Source: Leptolinea sp. UBA5203 (GTDB lineage: Bacteria > Chloroflexota > Anaerolineae > Anaerolineales > Anaerolineaceae). From it: DNA of 64,000 nucleotides. A program made the position numbers and the translations under genes. The notes under the pieces were generated by a model that did no database searches, had not been told where the DNA came from, and saw only the letters and a list, made by a program, of their open reading frames with translations. Shown here in pieces: positions 51,878 through 62,000 of this stretch (positions are counted from its first letter, which is position 1; each line of letters begins with the position of its first letter). The stretch lies in NCBI GenBank assembly GCA_002412765.1, contig DHVR01000068.1, positions 184,199 through 248,198 of the forward strand. The letters are read 5' to 3'.

Positions 51878-52753
51878 TCAGTCCATCAATTGGGCAGCCA
51901 GTAAGGTGTTTTTCATCAACATGGCGATGGTCATCGGCCCCACTCCTCCAGGAGAAGGAGAAATTGCGCCGGCGATATCCCGAACCTCGTCAAAAGCCAC
52001 ATCCCCAATTAAGCGATACCCACGCTTGGTGGAAGGGTCATCCACCCGATTGGTGCCGACATCAATCACCACCGCACCGGGTTTCACCCAATCTTTTTTG
52101 ACAATTTCGCGTCTGCCCACCGCGGCCACCAAAATGTCGGCTTTGGCACAGGTTTCTGCCAAATCTTTGGTTTTGGAATGACAAACCGTAACCGTGGCGT
52201 TCTCGCCAATCAGCAGTAAAGCCACCGGCATACCGACAATGTTGGAACGTCCCAGGACCACGGCGTTCAACCCGGCAATATCCCCCAGCACGCTGTGAAT
52301 CAATACCATGATCCCCGCCGGCGTGCAGGCGACAAAACGAGGCGCGCGATCTTTCTGCGCCAGCCTGCCAATATTGACTGGATGAATGCCATCCACGTCC
52401 TTATCCACCGCAATCAGATCCAGGATTTTCTCTTCGTTAAATTTCTTGGGCATGGGTAATTGCACCAGGATGCCGTGCACTTTCGGGTCGGCATTTAGGC
52501 TTCGCACCAATTGCTCCACTTCTTCCTGGGATGCATCTTCGGAGAGTTGATACCCAAAGGAATTCATCCCGGCTTCCTCACATGCTTTGTGTTTCATGCG
52601 CACATAGGATTCTGAAGCAGCATCCGTCCCTACTAATACTGTTGCCAACCCGGGTTGAGGTTTATTTTGCTTGATTTTATCCGTAATCTGAACCCTGATC
52701 TCTTCGCGAATCTGAGCGGCAATCGCTTTTCCATCAATAATTTTTGCCGTCAT
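51878..52753 (-). CDS. folD: Bifunctional methylenetetrahydrofolate dehydrogenase / cyclohydrolase
   Basis: 291 residues. The SYVRMKHKACEEAG segment (about 48-61) carries the catalytic lysine, and VLVQLPMPK-like GILVQLPMPK and PGGVGPMT (about 269-276) are standard. It interconverts 5,10-methylene-, methenyl- and formyl-tetrahydrofolate. AAAAGGAG precedes the ATG. It is the first gene of the catabolic block; purine fermentation releases formimino/formyl C1 units that enter folate here, which fits the location, though FolD is also a housekeeping enzyme. Confidence 0.96.
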   Translation of the reverse strand: MTAKIIDGKAIAAQIREEIRVQITDKIKQNKPQPGLATVLVGTDAASESYVRMKHKACEEAGMNSFGYQLSEDASQEEVEQLVRSLNADPKVHGILVQLPMPKKFNEEKILDLIAVDKDVDGIHPVNIGRLAQKDRAPRFVACTPAGIMVLIHSVLGDIAGLNAVVLGRSNIVGMPVALLLIGENATVTVCHSKTKDLAETCAKADILVAAVGRREIVKKDWVKPGAVVIDVGTNRVDDPSTKRGYRLIGDVAFDEVRDIAGAISPSPGGVGPMTIAMLMKNTLLAAQLMD

Positions 52754-53133
52754 GGAGTTCTCCTTTTAACGCCCAAGAATTTCATCAACTTCATATCATA
52801 GATAATTCAATTATACTTAAGATATCTTGTATCTACAGCAGCATTTTTATTTGTACAAGATGAAGACCAAAAGTCACTACAAATCCGGATGACATGGTAC
52901 TGCAAAATTATCAAAAACAGAGTAGAACTTGAGTATCTCACTTTTCGATTTCTTTGAGTAATTTCTCTCAACAATATTAAATTTCCGGAACACTAACAGG
53001 TGAAATCGTGTAATGCGGGCAAAAAACAATGTTACCGGGTTTCTCCAAACGGGGACTTTGTAGAGGTACCATCCTTCGCAATAGCATTGTCATGTTACTG
53101 CGAAGGATATAAAATTTTCTAAAAAAAGCGACT

Positions 53134-53203
53134 GTGGCAATCTCCACCTTGAACATATGTGCTTGGAATTGTACTTATTCCAATCCTGCTGGGAGATTGC
53201 CAC
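53134..53203. repeat. Large two-level hairpin within the repeat island
   Basis: GTGGCAATCTCC (53134-53145) pairs exactly with GGAGATTGCCAC (53192-53203), and inside it TTGGAAT pairs with ATTCCAA. A 12-bp outer and 7-bp inner stem. Confidence 0.7.
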
Positions 53204-53960
53204 GGGCAAAAAGCGACCTCCTAAGAAACAAACAGACACCGAAACAATTTGAAAAGAAATCCTGGATGCGTGGAGATTGCCTACACCTTCGGACTATTGC
53301 CATCCTCGGAACAACGTTATCCGGGTATTGGTGTGAAATCAATGGTATTGGCGTAGGTTGGCGTTGAGCCGGGGATATTTATCACGTCAGCCCATAAACC
53401 GCCCCCGGCGAAACCCAACAGCAGACAACCGAACCCATTCTGAGTGAAATCCAGCAATCGTGGAGATTGCCGCGTCCCGCCAAAATGAACCTCGAATAAC
53501 GGCGATAGGGGCTCCTAAGAAAAAAAATAAGATGGAATGGGTTTTTCTTCCGAGTAAAGAGCGTATGCATTGTGAATTTGTAATGAAACTATCTGGATAT
53601 CCGGGAAATCATCAACAAGAGCAGACGTTGTATCCACCCAGTGTTAGGGCGCGAGCCTCGCGGCCCTACGGTTACCCCGTTAGACACCTGTACCAACCCG
53701 ACGTGGAGATTGCCTACCCCTTCTGGGCACAGGCCGCCCCACCGAAATGAACCCCGAACCATGCCGAAAGGAGCTCCTAAGAAACAAAAGTACCGAAAGT
53801 GATTACACCCATCTGAAAAGTTTCCTCTAGAATGAAGTGCGTTAGCGTTGTGGACTTACTCGCAATGACACAATATTTCTATATATCTTTTCGGCTTTTT
53901 TAGATTACTTGGGGAATTTCTCTCGGCAAAACACAATTTTCAGGAAACAAAATGAGAGGC

Positions 53961-53989
53961 TTGTATACTTAAGACATAAAGTATATAAA
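53961..53989 (+). promoter_or_regulatory. Promoter candidate for the UDP-glucose dehydrogenase gene
   Basis: TTGTAT (53961-53966), 17 bases, TATAAA (53984-53989). The leader would be about 130 bases and includes most of the right-hand direct repeat. The alternative TAGAAT near 54074 has no good -35. Confidence 0.35.
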
Positions 53990-54124
53990 GAAGCATTTAA
54001 AATGTATAAGATGAAGACCAAAAGTCACTATAAATCCAGATGACATGGTACTGCAAAAATATGTAAAACAAGATAGAATAATCAAGAAACGAGTACCTAT
54101 CACAACGCTTCGAGGAGACTGTGG

Positions 54125-55441
54125 ATGAGTAAAATCTGCGTAATTGGAACAGGCTATGTTGGATTGGTAACTGGAACCTGTTTTGCTGATCTTGGGAATG
54201 ATGTAACCTGTTTGGATGTGGACGAAAACCGCATCGGCAATTTAAAGAAAGGTATCATGCCGATCTATGAACCTGGGTTGGAAGAACTGGTAACACGAAA
54301 TGTAGAATCTGGCCGTTTGTGCTTCACCACAAATTATGCTGAAGCCGTAAAAGGCGCGGATTTTGCCTTTATCGCGGTGGGTACCCCCTCCGGCGGGGAC
54401 GGCGAAGCTGATTTACAATACGTACGCTCTGCGGCAGAATCCATTGCTGATCTAGTCAATGATCCCATCGTCGTGGTCAATAAATCCACGGTACCTGTCG
54501 GAACCGGTGATTGGGTAACCGAAATTATTACCAAACGCCGTGCCGGCAAACCGCTGGATTTCATGGTGGTTTCCAATCCGGAATTTTTACGTGAAGGCTC
54601 CGCGATTAACGATTTCATGTTCCCGGATCGGGTGGTGTTGGGTTCCAGCAAACCGGAACCTGCCAACGCCGTGGCTCAACTTTATGAACCTCTGCGCTGC
54701 CCGATCATGGTCACCGATATCCGCACCGCTGAAATGATCAAGTACGCCTCCAATGCCTTCCTGGCCACCAAGATTTCCTTTATTAATGAAATCGCGAACA
54801 TGTGTGAGGAGATGGGCGCCAATGTCAGTGAAGTTTCCCGGGGTATGGGCTACGATCACCGTATTGGAACACATTTCATCGATGCCGGCCTGGGCTGGGG
54901 CGGAAGCTGCTTCCCCAAAGACGTTAAAGCGCTGGCTCATATGGCCGTGCTGCACGGTACCCATCCCCAATTATTACAGGCTGTGATCGAAATTAACCGC
55001 AATCAGCGCCGTCGCGTGGTCTTAAAACTGCGCAAGGCATTGGGCAGTCTGGATGATAAAGTAATCGGTATTTTGGGCATTTCCTTCAAACCCAACACCG
55101 ATGATATCCGCGATGCGCCGTCCCTGGAAGTGATTCATTTATTGCAAAATGAAGGAGCCGTCATCCAGGTATATGATCCACAGGCCATGGAGAATGCCAA
55201 GAAAGAGGTCAAACGGGTTAAGTTTTGTGAGAACCCATATCAGGTAGCCGATGGCGCCGATGCCTTGATTCTGGCGACCGAGTGGAATGAATTTAAACAA
55301 ATTGATTTCAAGAAAATTCACGCCTTGATGCGTCAACACATCATTCTGGACGGACGCAATTTATGGAATCCTGAATTAGTGCGCTCACAGGGATTTAAAT
55401 ACTACGATATCGGCCGCGGCACCAATGGCGAAACCGAATAA
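54125..55441 (+). CDS. ugd: UDP-glucose 6-dehydrogenase
   Basis: 438 residues. The N-terminal NAD site GTGYVGLVTGTCFADLG (about 7-23), the TVPVGTG segment, and the catalytic cysteine in GLGWGGSCFPKDVKAL (about 258-273) are intact, with the C-terminal FKPNTDDIRDAPS typical of the family. It oxidises UDP-glucose to UDP-glucuronate for exopolysaccharide or glycolipid synthesis. GAGGAG precedes the ATG. A single gene bounded by the repeat island and a strong terminator. Confidence 0.96.
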   Translation: MSKICVIGTGYVGLVTGTCFADLGNDVTCLDVDENRIGNLKKGIMPIYEPGLEELVTRNVESGRLCFTTNYAEAVKGADFAFIAVGTPSGGDGEADLQYVRSAAESIADLVNDPIVVVNKSTVPVGTGDWVTEIITKRRAGKPLDFMVVSNPEFLREGSAINDFMFPDRVVLGSSKPEPANAVAQLYEPLRCPIMVTDIRTAEMIKYASNAFLATKISFINEIANMCEEMGANVSEVSRGMGYDHRIGTHFIDAGLGWGGSCFPKDVKALAHMAVLHGTHPQLLQAVIEINRNQRRRVVLKLRKALGSLDDKVIGILGISFKPNTDDIRDAPSLEVIHLLQNEGAVIQVYDPQAMENAKKEVKRVKFCENPYQVADGADALILATEWNEFKQIDFKKIHALMRQHIILDGRNLWNPELVRSQGFKYYDIGRGTNGETE

Positions 55442-55462
55442 TCTCCTGAAATCAGAAAACAA

Positions 55463-55499
55463 CTTGCGTGGGTCGGCTTGATCCACGCAAGAGTTTTTT
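55463..55499 (+). terminator. Terminator of ugd
   Basis: CTTGCGTGG (55463-55471), 11-base loop, CCACGCAAG (55483-55491), then AGTTTTTT. Confidence 0.92.
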
Positions 55500-55514
55500 C
55501 AGAGGGAAAAGCTA

Positions 55515-56390
55515 ATGTCGACAAACCTTGAAATACCCCACAAAAACACAATTACCCTATTCAGAAACAAAAAGCAGAATAAAACCCCCATCACCATGGT
55601 TACTGCGTATGACTACACCAGCGCTATGATTGCTGACGCAGCTGGTCTGGATGCCATACTCGTCGGGGATTCCCTTGGAATGGTGATGATGGGCCACGAA
55701 ACCACCTTGCAAGTCAGTATGGATATCATGGTTTATCATTGCCAATGTGTTTCCAGAGCCGTAAAACACGCCTTTGTGATCGCCGATATGCCTTTCCTTT
55801 CCTACCAAATCTCCAACGAAGAGGCTGTCCGTAATGCCGGCCGTTTGATCTCGGAAGGCGGGGCGAATGCTGTCAAACTAGAAGGCGGGATGGAATTTAA
55901 GTCAGTCATCAAAGCCATCTTGCATGCCGGTATCCCCGTGATGGGACATTTAGGCTTGACCCCGCAATCTGTTAATCAGATGGGCGGATTCGTGATGCAG
56001 GCTCGTCAGTCGGACCAGGCCCTAAAACTCATGGATGATGCTCATTGCTTGCAGGAAACGGGCTGTTTCAGTCTGGTATTGGAATCCATCCCGGCTAACC
56101 TGGCAGATTATGTGAGTAAGCATCTACAAATCCCCACCATCGGTATTGGAGCAGGCAATGGCTGTGATGGTCAGGTCTTGGTCTGGCAGGATATTCTGGG
56201 CATGAATGCCTCTTTCCAACCCAAATTCGTCAAAGCCTACGCTAATTTACATCAAACCATCACGGACGCCCTCAGCCAGTATCAACAGGATGTGCAAACG
56301 CGAGCTTTCCCATCCACCGAGCATAGCCGGGAGATGGATGAGGACGAATGGAAACATTTCATGGGCTGCATGCCTCCCAGGGAAGACTGA
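55515..56390 (+). CDS. panB: 3-methyl-2-oxobutanoate hydroxymethyltransferase
   Basis: 291 residues of the PanB barrel. Metal and substrate motifs include VTAYDYTSAMIADAAG, LVGDSLGMVMMGHETT (about 50-65), VKLEGG and IGIGAGNGCDGQVLV. It adds a hydroxymethyl group from methylene-tetrahydrofolate to ketoisovalerate, giving ketopantoate. AGAGGG precedes the ATG, right after the ugd terminator. First gene of panB-panE-panC; its stop overlaps the panE start (TGATG). Confidence 0.96.
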   Translation: MSTNLEIPHKNTITLFRNKKQNKTPITMVTAYDYTSAMIADAAGLDAILVGDSLGMVMMGHETTLQVSMDIMVYHCQCVSRAVKHAFVIADMPFLSYQISNEEAVRNAGRLISEGGANAVKLEGGMEFKSVIKAILHAGIPVMGHLGLTPQSVNQMGGFVMQARQSDQALKLMDDAHCLQETGCFSLVLESIPANLADYVSKHLQIPTIGIGAGNGCDGQVLVWQDILGMNASFQPKFVKAYANLHQTITDALSQYQQDVQTRAFPSTEHSREMDEDEWKHFMGCMPPRED

Positions 56391-57313
56391 TGCCATCCAT
56401 TCTCATTATTGGCAGCGGCGCCATGGCTAATGCCTTCGCCGCCAGATTTTCACAAAACAAGGATTGTTCAATCCAGCTCTTTAGCGAATGGGAGCAGGGA
56501 AATCAAGCCATCCGTGAGCAGGGCATTCACTTTACCCAGGCTGGGACCATGCTTCATATTCCGCCCCTATTCGCGACCCACAAGATCGATAAAACTAAGC
56601 CAGCCGATTTAATTCTGGTGTTTGTAAAATCCTGGCAAACCGAGCAAGTCGTCCGTCAGGTACAGGATAAACTCCTCCCAAAGGGAGTGTGCATCACCCT
56701 GCAGAATGGGTTGGGAAATTACGAACTTCTCAGTGAGCTTTTCGGTCAGGATCATGTCAATCTCGGAACCACAACCCTCGGGGCAACCCTCGAAGGTCCG
56801 GGCAGGGTGCAGGTTCATATGCAGGGCACGATAACCATTGGCCAGCATCCCAGCAATAGCTGGATCATTCCGCTTTTTCAATCTGCAGACTTTAGCATTG
56901 AAAGCGTTCCCGATCTGGAGAGTGTCATCTGGGGAAAGTTGATCATCAATGCAGTCATCAATCCATTAACAGCTTTACTGCAAGTCCCCAACGGCGGCTT
57001 GGATGATGACCTTTACAGCCTCGCTCTGGCCGACGCCATTATTGATGAGATCCAGGATCTACTTAAACACAAGCAGATCTCCCTGCCCTACCCCGACCCT
57101 CATCAGCGAATCCGGGAGATTATTGCTCAATCCGAAACCAACCATTCCTCCATGTTCCAGGATTGGCAGCGCAACGCACCCACTGAAATCGAAAGCATCA
57201 CCGGGGCAATCCTCAAGGATGCTGCGGCTTATCAACTGGAAATGCCGGTCAACCGTACCATTTATCATCTGGTGAAAACCGAATTAGCCAGAAAACTGAA
57301 AAACAATTCTTAA
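56390..57313 (+). CDS. panE: 2-dehydropantoate 2-reductase
   Basis: 307 residues from the ATG at 56390, which overlaps the panB stop by one base. The NADP-binding start ILIIGSGAMANAFAARFS (residues 4-21) lacks nothing of the GxGxxG motif, and the conserved catalytic lysine is in VIWGKLIINAVINPLTAL (about 183-200). It reduces ketopantoate to pantoate. The order panB-panE-panC puts the three pantoate-pathway steps in one unit. Confidence 0.94.
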   Translation: MPSILIIGSGAMANAFAARFSQNKDCSIQLFSEWEQGNQAIREQGIHFTQAGTMLHIPPLFATHKIDKTKPADLILVFVKSWQTEQVVRQVQDKLLPKGVCITLQNGLGNYELLSELFGQDHVNLGTTTLGATLEGPGRVQVHMQGTITIGQHPSNSWIIPLFQSADFSIESVPDLESVIWGKLIINAVINPLTALLQVPNGGLDDDLYSLALADAIIDEIQDLLKHKQISLPYPDPHQRIREIIAQSETNHSSMFQDWQRNAPTEIESITGAILKDAAAYQLEMPVNRTIYHLVKTELARKLKNNS

Positions 57314-57330
57314 GACTACAAGGCACAACA

Positions 57331-58173
57331 ATGAAGACTGCTAAAACCATTCAAGAAATTCGACAACTTAGAACCGAGATGAAAGGCAGCGTGGGGTTTG
57401 TTCCCACCATGGGTTTTTTGCATGCCGGTCACATCTCCCTGGTGCAAGCCGCCCGCTCGACCTGTGAGCATGTGATTGTCTCCATCTTTGTCAATCCAAC
57501 CCAGTTCGCTCCAACCGAAGATCTGGCCGCCTATCCCAGAGATTTGGAGCACGATTTGGCATTATTAAAAAACGCCGGCGTGGATTTAGTCTGGCTGCCG
57601 GATAATGAGATTATGTATCCGGAGGGATTTCAAACCTGGGTCAGTGTGGAAAATTTAACCAAGCCGCTGGAAGGGCAATATCGTCCCGAACATTTCCGCG
57701 GCGTGACCACCGTGGTTGCCAAATTATTTAACATGGTCCAACCTCAGCGAGCTTTTTTTGGTCAAAAAGATGCCCAGCAGGCAGCGGTTTTACAGCGCAT
57801 GGTGTTGGATTTAAACTTCCCCATTGAGATGGTCATTTGTCCCATCGTGCGTGAGCCCGATAACCTGGCCTTGTCCAGCCGCAACACCTATCTCACCCCG
57901 GCAGAGCGAAAAGCAGGCACTGTTTTATCCAGATCCCTTTTCGCCGCCCGGGATTTATTTCTAAAAGGCGAAAGACGATCCGCAGCTCTGATTGCCTGCA
58001 TGCGAGAGATGATTCAAAACGAACCTCTTGCAAAAATTCAGTATATCTCTTGTGCAGATCCATTATCATTGCAAGAAGTTGATACCATTGAAAAGCAAGC
58101 CTTACTTTCCATGGCGGTTTACTTTGGCAAAACAAGACTGATTGACAATCTTTTGCTTAAACAGGTTGATTAA
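57331..58173 (+). CDS. panC: Pantothenate synthetase
   Basis: 280 residues. PTMGFLHAGHISLV (about 25-38) carries the HIGH-like adenylate motif, followed by SIFVNPTQFAP, FGQKDAQQ (KMSK-like partner region) and LSSRNTYL. It ligates pantoate and beta-alanine. The beta-alanine supplier panD is not in this window. Confidence 0.96.
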   Translation: MKTAKTIQEIRQLRTEMKGSVGFVPTMGFLHAGHISLVQAARSTCEHVIVSIFVNPTQFAPTEDLAAYPRDLEHDLALLKNAGVDLVWLPDNEIMYPEGFQTWVSVENLTKPLEGQYRPEHFRGVTTVVAKLFNMVQPQRAFFGQKDAQQAAVLQRMVLDLNFPIEMVICPIVREPDNLALSSRNTYLTPAERKAGTVLSRSLFAARDLFLKGERRSAALIACMREMIQNEPLAKIQYISCADPLSLQEVDTIEKQALLSMAVYFGKTRLIDNLLLKQVD

Positions 58174-58241
58174 AACTTCATTAACCACCATAATAAGAAT
58201 GGATGGCTTTTAGAAACCCACTATGGAGGATATTTTTTACA

Positions 58242-58577
58242 ATGAATATTGAAATCAAAAACCTTAAACGTTGCGATCTGGTCACCCTTTCAGGCAGAAT
58301 CGACAGTGAGACTTCCCCAAAACTAGAAAAAGAATTGGCAGCCATAACCGCTGCGGATCGATTCAAATTTGTTCTGGATTTAGAGAAGGTGGAGTTTATG
58401 TCCAGTGCAGGGTTACGCGTCCTGGTCAATGTGCAGAAACTCTGCAAACGCTATAACCGCGGAGAAATCGTCCTCGCCAGAGTCCCGAAGAATATTTTTA
58501 ATGCCCTGGATTTGGCCGGTTTCACCTCGATCATTAAAATCTTTGATGATACGACCCTTGCTGTGGGACATTTCTAA
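58242..58577 (+). CDS. STAS-domain anti-sigma-factor antagonist
   Basis: 111 residues from the ATG at 58242, where the STAS fold begins (MNIEIKNLKRCDLVTLSGRID); GGAGG lies about 13 bases upstream, rather far. The phospho-acceptor region reads VEFMSSAGLRVLV, with serines in the usual position of SpoIIAA/RsbV (about 55-56). It would bind the adjacent HATPase protein when unphosphorylated. First gene of the three-gene partner-switching set. Confidence 0.9.
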   Translation: MNIEIKNLKRCDLVTLSGRIDSETSPKLEKELAAITAADRFKFVLDLEKVEFMSSAGLRVLVNVQKLCKRYNRGEIVLARVPKNIFNALDLAGFTSIIKIFDDTTLAVGHF

Positions 58578-58584
58578 AGAACGC

Positions 58585-59004
58585 ATGAAACAAATCAGCC
58601 AATCCTTTCCGGGCAGATATGTTCAGTTAAGAAATATTTGTGATTTTATTAAACCTTTTGTTGAAGAATCCGGTTTCTCGGAAAACGAAACCTATGAGAT
58701 CCTGATGGCCGTTGATGAAGCGTGTTCGAATATTATCGAACACGCTTATGGTGCAGAAGGCATCGGCGATATTGATTGCAGTTGTTCATTTGAACCGCCA
58801 ATACTGACCGTTCTCCTGCGCGACAACGGCAAATCCTTCTCTCCCAGAGACATCCCAAAACCCAATATTAAAGCTTCTTTGAAGAACCGAAAAAACCACG
58901 GTTTGGGTTTTTTTATCATGCAAAAAATTATGGATGAAGTTCAATATTCTCCCAATATGGGAAATGGCAATCAATTAATCTTACGGAAAACTCTGGAAAA
59001 ATAA
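58585..59004 (+). CDS. Anti-sigma-factor-type serine kinase (HATPase, RsbW/SpoIIAB-like)
   Basis: 139 residues from the ATG at 58585. GHKL ATPase motifs: N-box EACSNIIEHAYG (about 46-57), G1 box DNGKSF, and G2 HGLGFFIMQKIMDEV. It should phosphorylate the STAS antagonist upstream (stop 8 bases before) and sequester a target. No sigma factor gene is in the window, so the target is unknown. A purine-poor ribosome-binding region suggests translational coupling. Confidence 0.9.
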   Translation: MKQISQSFPGRYVQLRNICDFIKPFVEESGFSENETYEILMAVDEACSNIIEHAYGAEGIGDIDCSCSFEPPILTVLLRDNGKSFSPRDIPKPNIKASLKNRKNHGLGFFIMQKIMDEVQYSPNMGNGNQLILRKTLEK

Positions 59005-59007
59005 CCT

Positions 59008-62000
59008 GTGAGTGATGAGTTCGCCCAGCTCGAATGGCATATCTTTCAACAGTTTGGGGAAGAAATCCTTAAACAACCCACAACCCTTGATGAAACACGC
59101 CTGATCTCTAAAACCATTGAAGAAATGTTGCTTGTTCCCTGTAGTATCTGGCTTTCTCCGGATTATTTTCCCCTGCCAGGCGAAGATGATCCACTGCAAA
59201 TTGTTAATGAGAACGCACCCGAATTAGTCTTTCAAGCATTTACCACATTTAAAAATGAACATACACAACCCGGAACAAAAATTGAACGAGAGAATAATGT
59301 GATCGTTCCTTTGATTGCACAAGATTGTTTGTTAGGTCTGATTCAGATTCAAAGCAAGGATGCCTCTGCTTTACAGGCTACACAGCTTGATTATTTGGCC
59401 CGCATAGCAGCCCAGAGTGCCCTTGGAATTCAAATTAATCGGCAGGTGATCCTGAAGAATTGGCGCTTTCAGCAGCTGGCATTGGTCCGCTCGGTAGGTA
59501 AACAAATTTCCACCGTTATGGATCTGGATGACCTTTCCGCCAGAGTCACCCAATTGATTCAGCAGACCTTCAACTATTATCATGTCGCCATTTTTACCCA
59601 GGAAGAAACGCCTGATTTGCTGCGCTTTCGTTCCTCATACCCACTCAACAACAGGTTATCCTCCGTACCCCTGGTCGCTAAATCGGTGCATAAAGGGATG
59701 CTCGAGTATGTTGGAAAAACGAATTCGTCGCTGCTCGCCAGGGATGTTACGAGAGAGGACAAATATCAATATTTTGATGATCTTCCAGAGACTCGCTCGG
59801 AATTTGTCTTGCCTTTAAAAATAGAAGACCGTCTATTAGGCATACTGGATATTCAAAGCAAAAAGCTGAATGATTTTCATGAGATCGATTGTATGGCCTT
59901 GGAAGCCCTGGCAGATCAGATCGCCATTGCGATTGACGGTATCCTGCGGTATAAAGATCTCAAACGCAATGCCGAACAGATGCGGGTCGTTTACGAAGTC
60001 AGCCATGCATTAAACTCCATCCTGGATTTCGACAAATTATTGGATGAAATCATCCAGTTAATCCATCAACGATTTCAATACCCTTTTGTGCAAATCTACA
60101 CAGTTTCTGTCACAACACAAAGAATCATCTACCGCAAAGGCAACCTGCCCATTGAAAATCCTGGGCTGCTGGATAATTTGGCCTATGATCTCAATGACTC
60201 GCACGGCATTATTCCTTGGGTCGCCAGAGAGGGTAAGACGAAATTGGTTAATAACACCGCCCGTGAACCTCTCTACCATTCACGGGGACTTGACTATCTG
60301 GGTACACAATCAGAATTAGCCATTCCTCTCGCTTTTGCCGGTGAAATCCTTGGCGTGCTGGATATACAAAGCAATTTGCCTGACGCCTTCGATGCCGAAC
60401 ATAATTTAGCCCTGTTGGAATCTCTGGCAGCCAGTATCTCACTGGCTATGCGCAACGCTCGGCTTTTCCGTTCCGAACAATGGCGCCGCATGGTGGCCGA
60501 TAGTTTTCAAGATGTGGCCACATTATTGCCCCGATCGGTGGAACTTCACACCCTGCTGGACGAAATACTCAATAAAATCGAACAGGTCCTGCCAACCGAA
60601 GCCTCTGCCATCTGGCTGTTGGATTCCGCCGATGTCCCCGATTTGCGCCTTGCCGCTGCCCATTGTGTCGACCCATCCCTGGTTATTCAAATTCATCAGG
60701 AATCTCGCTCCGTTCGAGAATGGTTAAAAAAATCCATGGATACCCAGGGAACCACCATTCGTATGCCTGAAGATCCGTTTGGTCCACTAGGCCAAGCCTT
60801 AGGTCTACCTCAGGACTATTCCTCCATTGCTGCTCCGCTGTATGCCAATGAGCAACCCCTGGGCCTGATCACCATAGCCCACCCGGAACCGGGGCGCTAT
60901 GGCAATGAAGCCCGTGCAATCACAGCAACCTTTGCCAATTATGCATCCATCGCCATCAAAAATGCTGAATATTATGCCGAAAGCCAAACCAACGCCTGGG
61001 TGGCTACCACCCTGCTGCAAGTCGCTGAAGCCTGCCAGAACGCGGAAAGCGTGGATGATCTTCTCGAAATGCTGGTCCGCATTACGCCCATGTTGGCCGG
61101 CGTTAATAAAGCCGCCGTATTTTTGTTTGACGCTCTTTTTCAGGGCATGACTTTCAAAGCCGATTATGGTATCAATCCCATTCTGGAGAAGAATCTGATT
61201 CTCTTATCAGAAGCCAGAGTTTTCACTCAAATGCTCGGAAAATCCAATGCGATCCTGATCGAAGACCCCAATCAAGCCTTCGCATGGTTCACCGATGACT
61301 TATGCAGTCCGGATGAGGATGCCTTTCTGATTCCCCTCTCCACCCGGCAGGAAACTCACGGGGCATTATTAATCACCCTGAACCATGCCGTGAACGATTC
61401 CTCCCATCAGAATGAATTTGAAAAAATTATTCGCATCATTGAAGGCATCACCCGCCATACGGCCACGGCCCTGGATAATCTCATTAACCTGGAGAACCGT
61501 CAGCAGGAATCCTACGTCACTGAAGTCTTGTTGCAGGTTGCCCAAACGGTTTCCTCCAGCAATGATACTGTGGAAATGCTCACCAATATCACCTATCTGG
61601 TCAATCTCCTGGTTGGCATCCATACCAGCCAAATCTTCACCTGGGAACGGGAAAAGCGATGTTTTTTGCCTTTATTACCCTCCACCTCCGATGATCACTC
61701 ATTAATGAATGATTTCAGGCAGCAAAGCTTCACCCATGGGAGTTTTCGCGCTTTTTCACAAGCCATGGTAATGGAAGAGCCGCTCTGGTTGATCCTGCCA
61801 CAAAACATGGCAGAGATTGCGTCCATTCTGGATACCCATGGATACCCCGTCAATGAACTAAATCACCACCCTGAAAGTTTCAATACACCCCTGCTCCTGG
61901 TGGTCCCATTGGTGGTGAAAGGTGAACTATACGGCATGCTGACCGCCGTGGATGATGGCCTGTCGCCCCGTTACCGTGAGAAGAGATTGGAAATCCTTAC

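Larger units (their letters stand above)
52754..54124. repeat. Gene-free island of dispersed-repeat relics
   Basis: About 1.37 kb with no credible gene. It contains (i) a direct repeat of about 95 bases, 52812-52907 and 53964-54058, whose 51-base core differs at only 2 positions; (ii) a second related pair near 52942-52992 and 53888-53950; (iii) four copies of GGAGATTGCC (53192, 53271, 53461, 53704), three of them followed downstream by CTCCTAAGAAA (53218, 53512, 53774); (iv) inverted repeats at 53070-53107 and 53134-53203. Words such as GTGGCAATCTCC and CTCGCAATGACA match a repeat type common in intergenic DNA of several bacterial phyla. Any reading frames here are translations of repeats. 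Confidence 0.8.

Noticed and set aside
53460..53750. 96-codon open frame in the repeat island
   Set aside because: It translates repeat units and a GC-rich palindromic word (53646-53670); no ribosome-binding site or domain.
53192..53784. Repeats with spacers that might suggest a CRISPR array
   Set aside because: Spacing is irregular (79, 190, 243 bases), units are degenerate and unequal, and no cas genes are present.
52812..54058. Direct repeats as att sites of an integrated element
   Set aside because: No integrase, tRNA target or cargo genes lie between them; the interval is only repeats.
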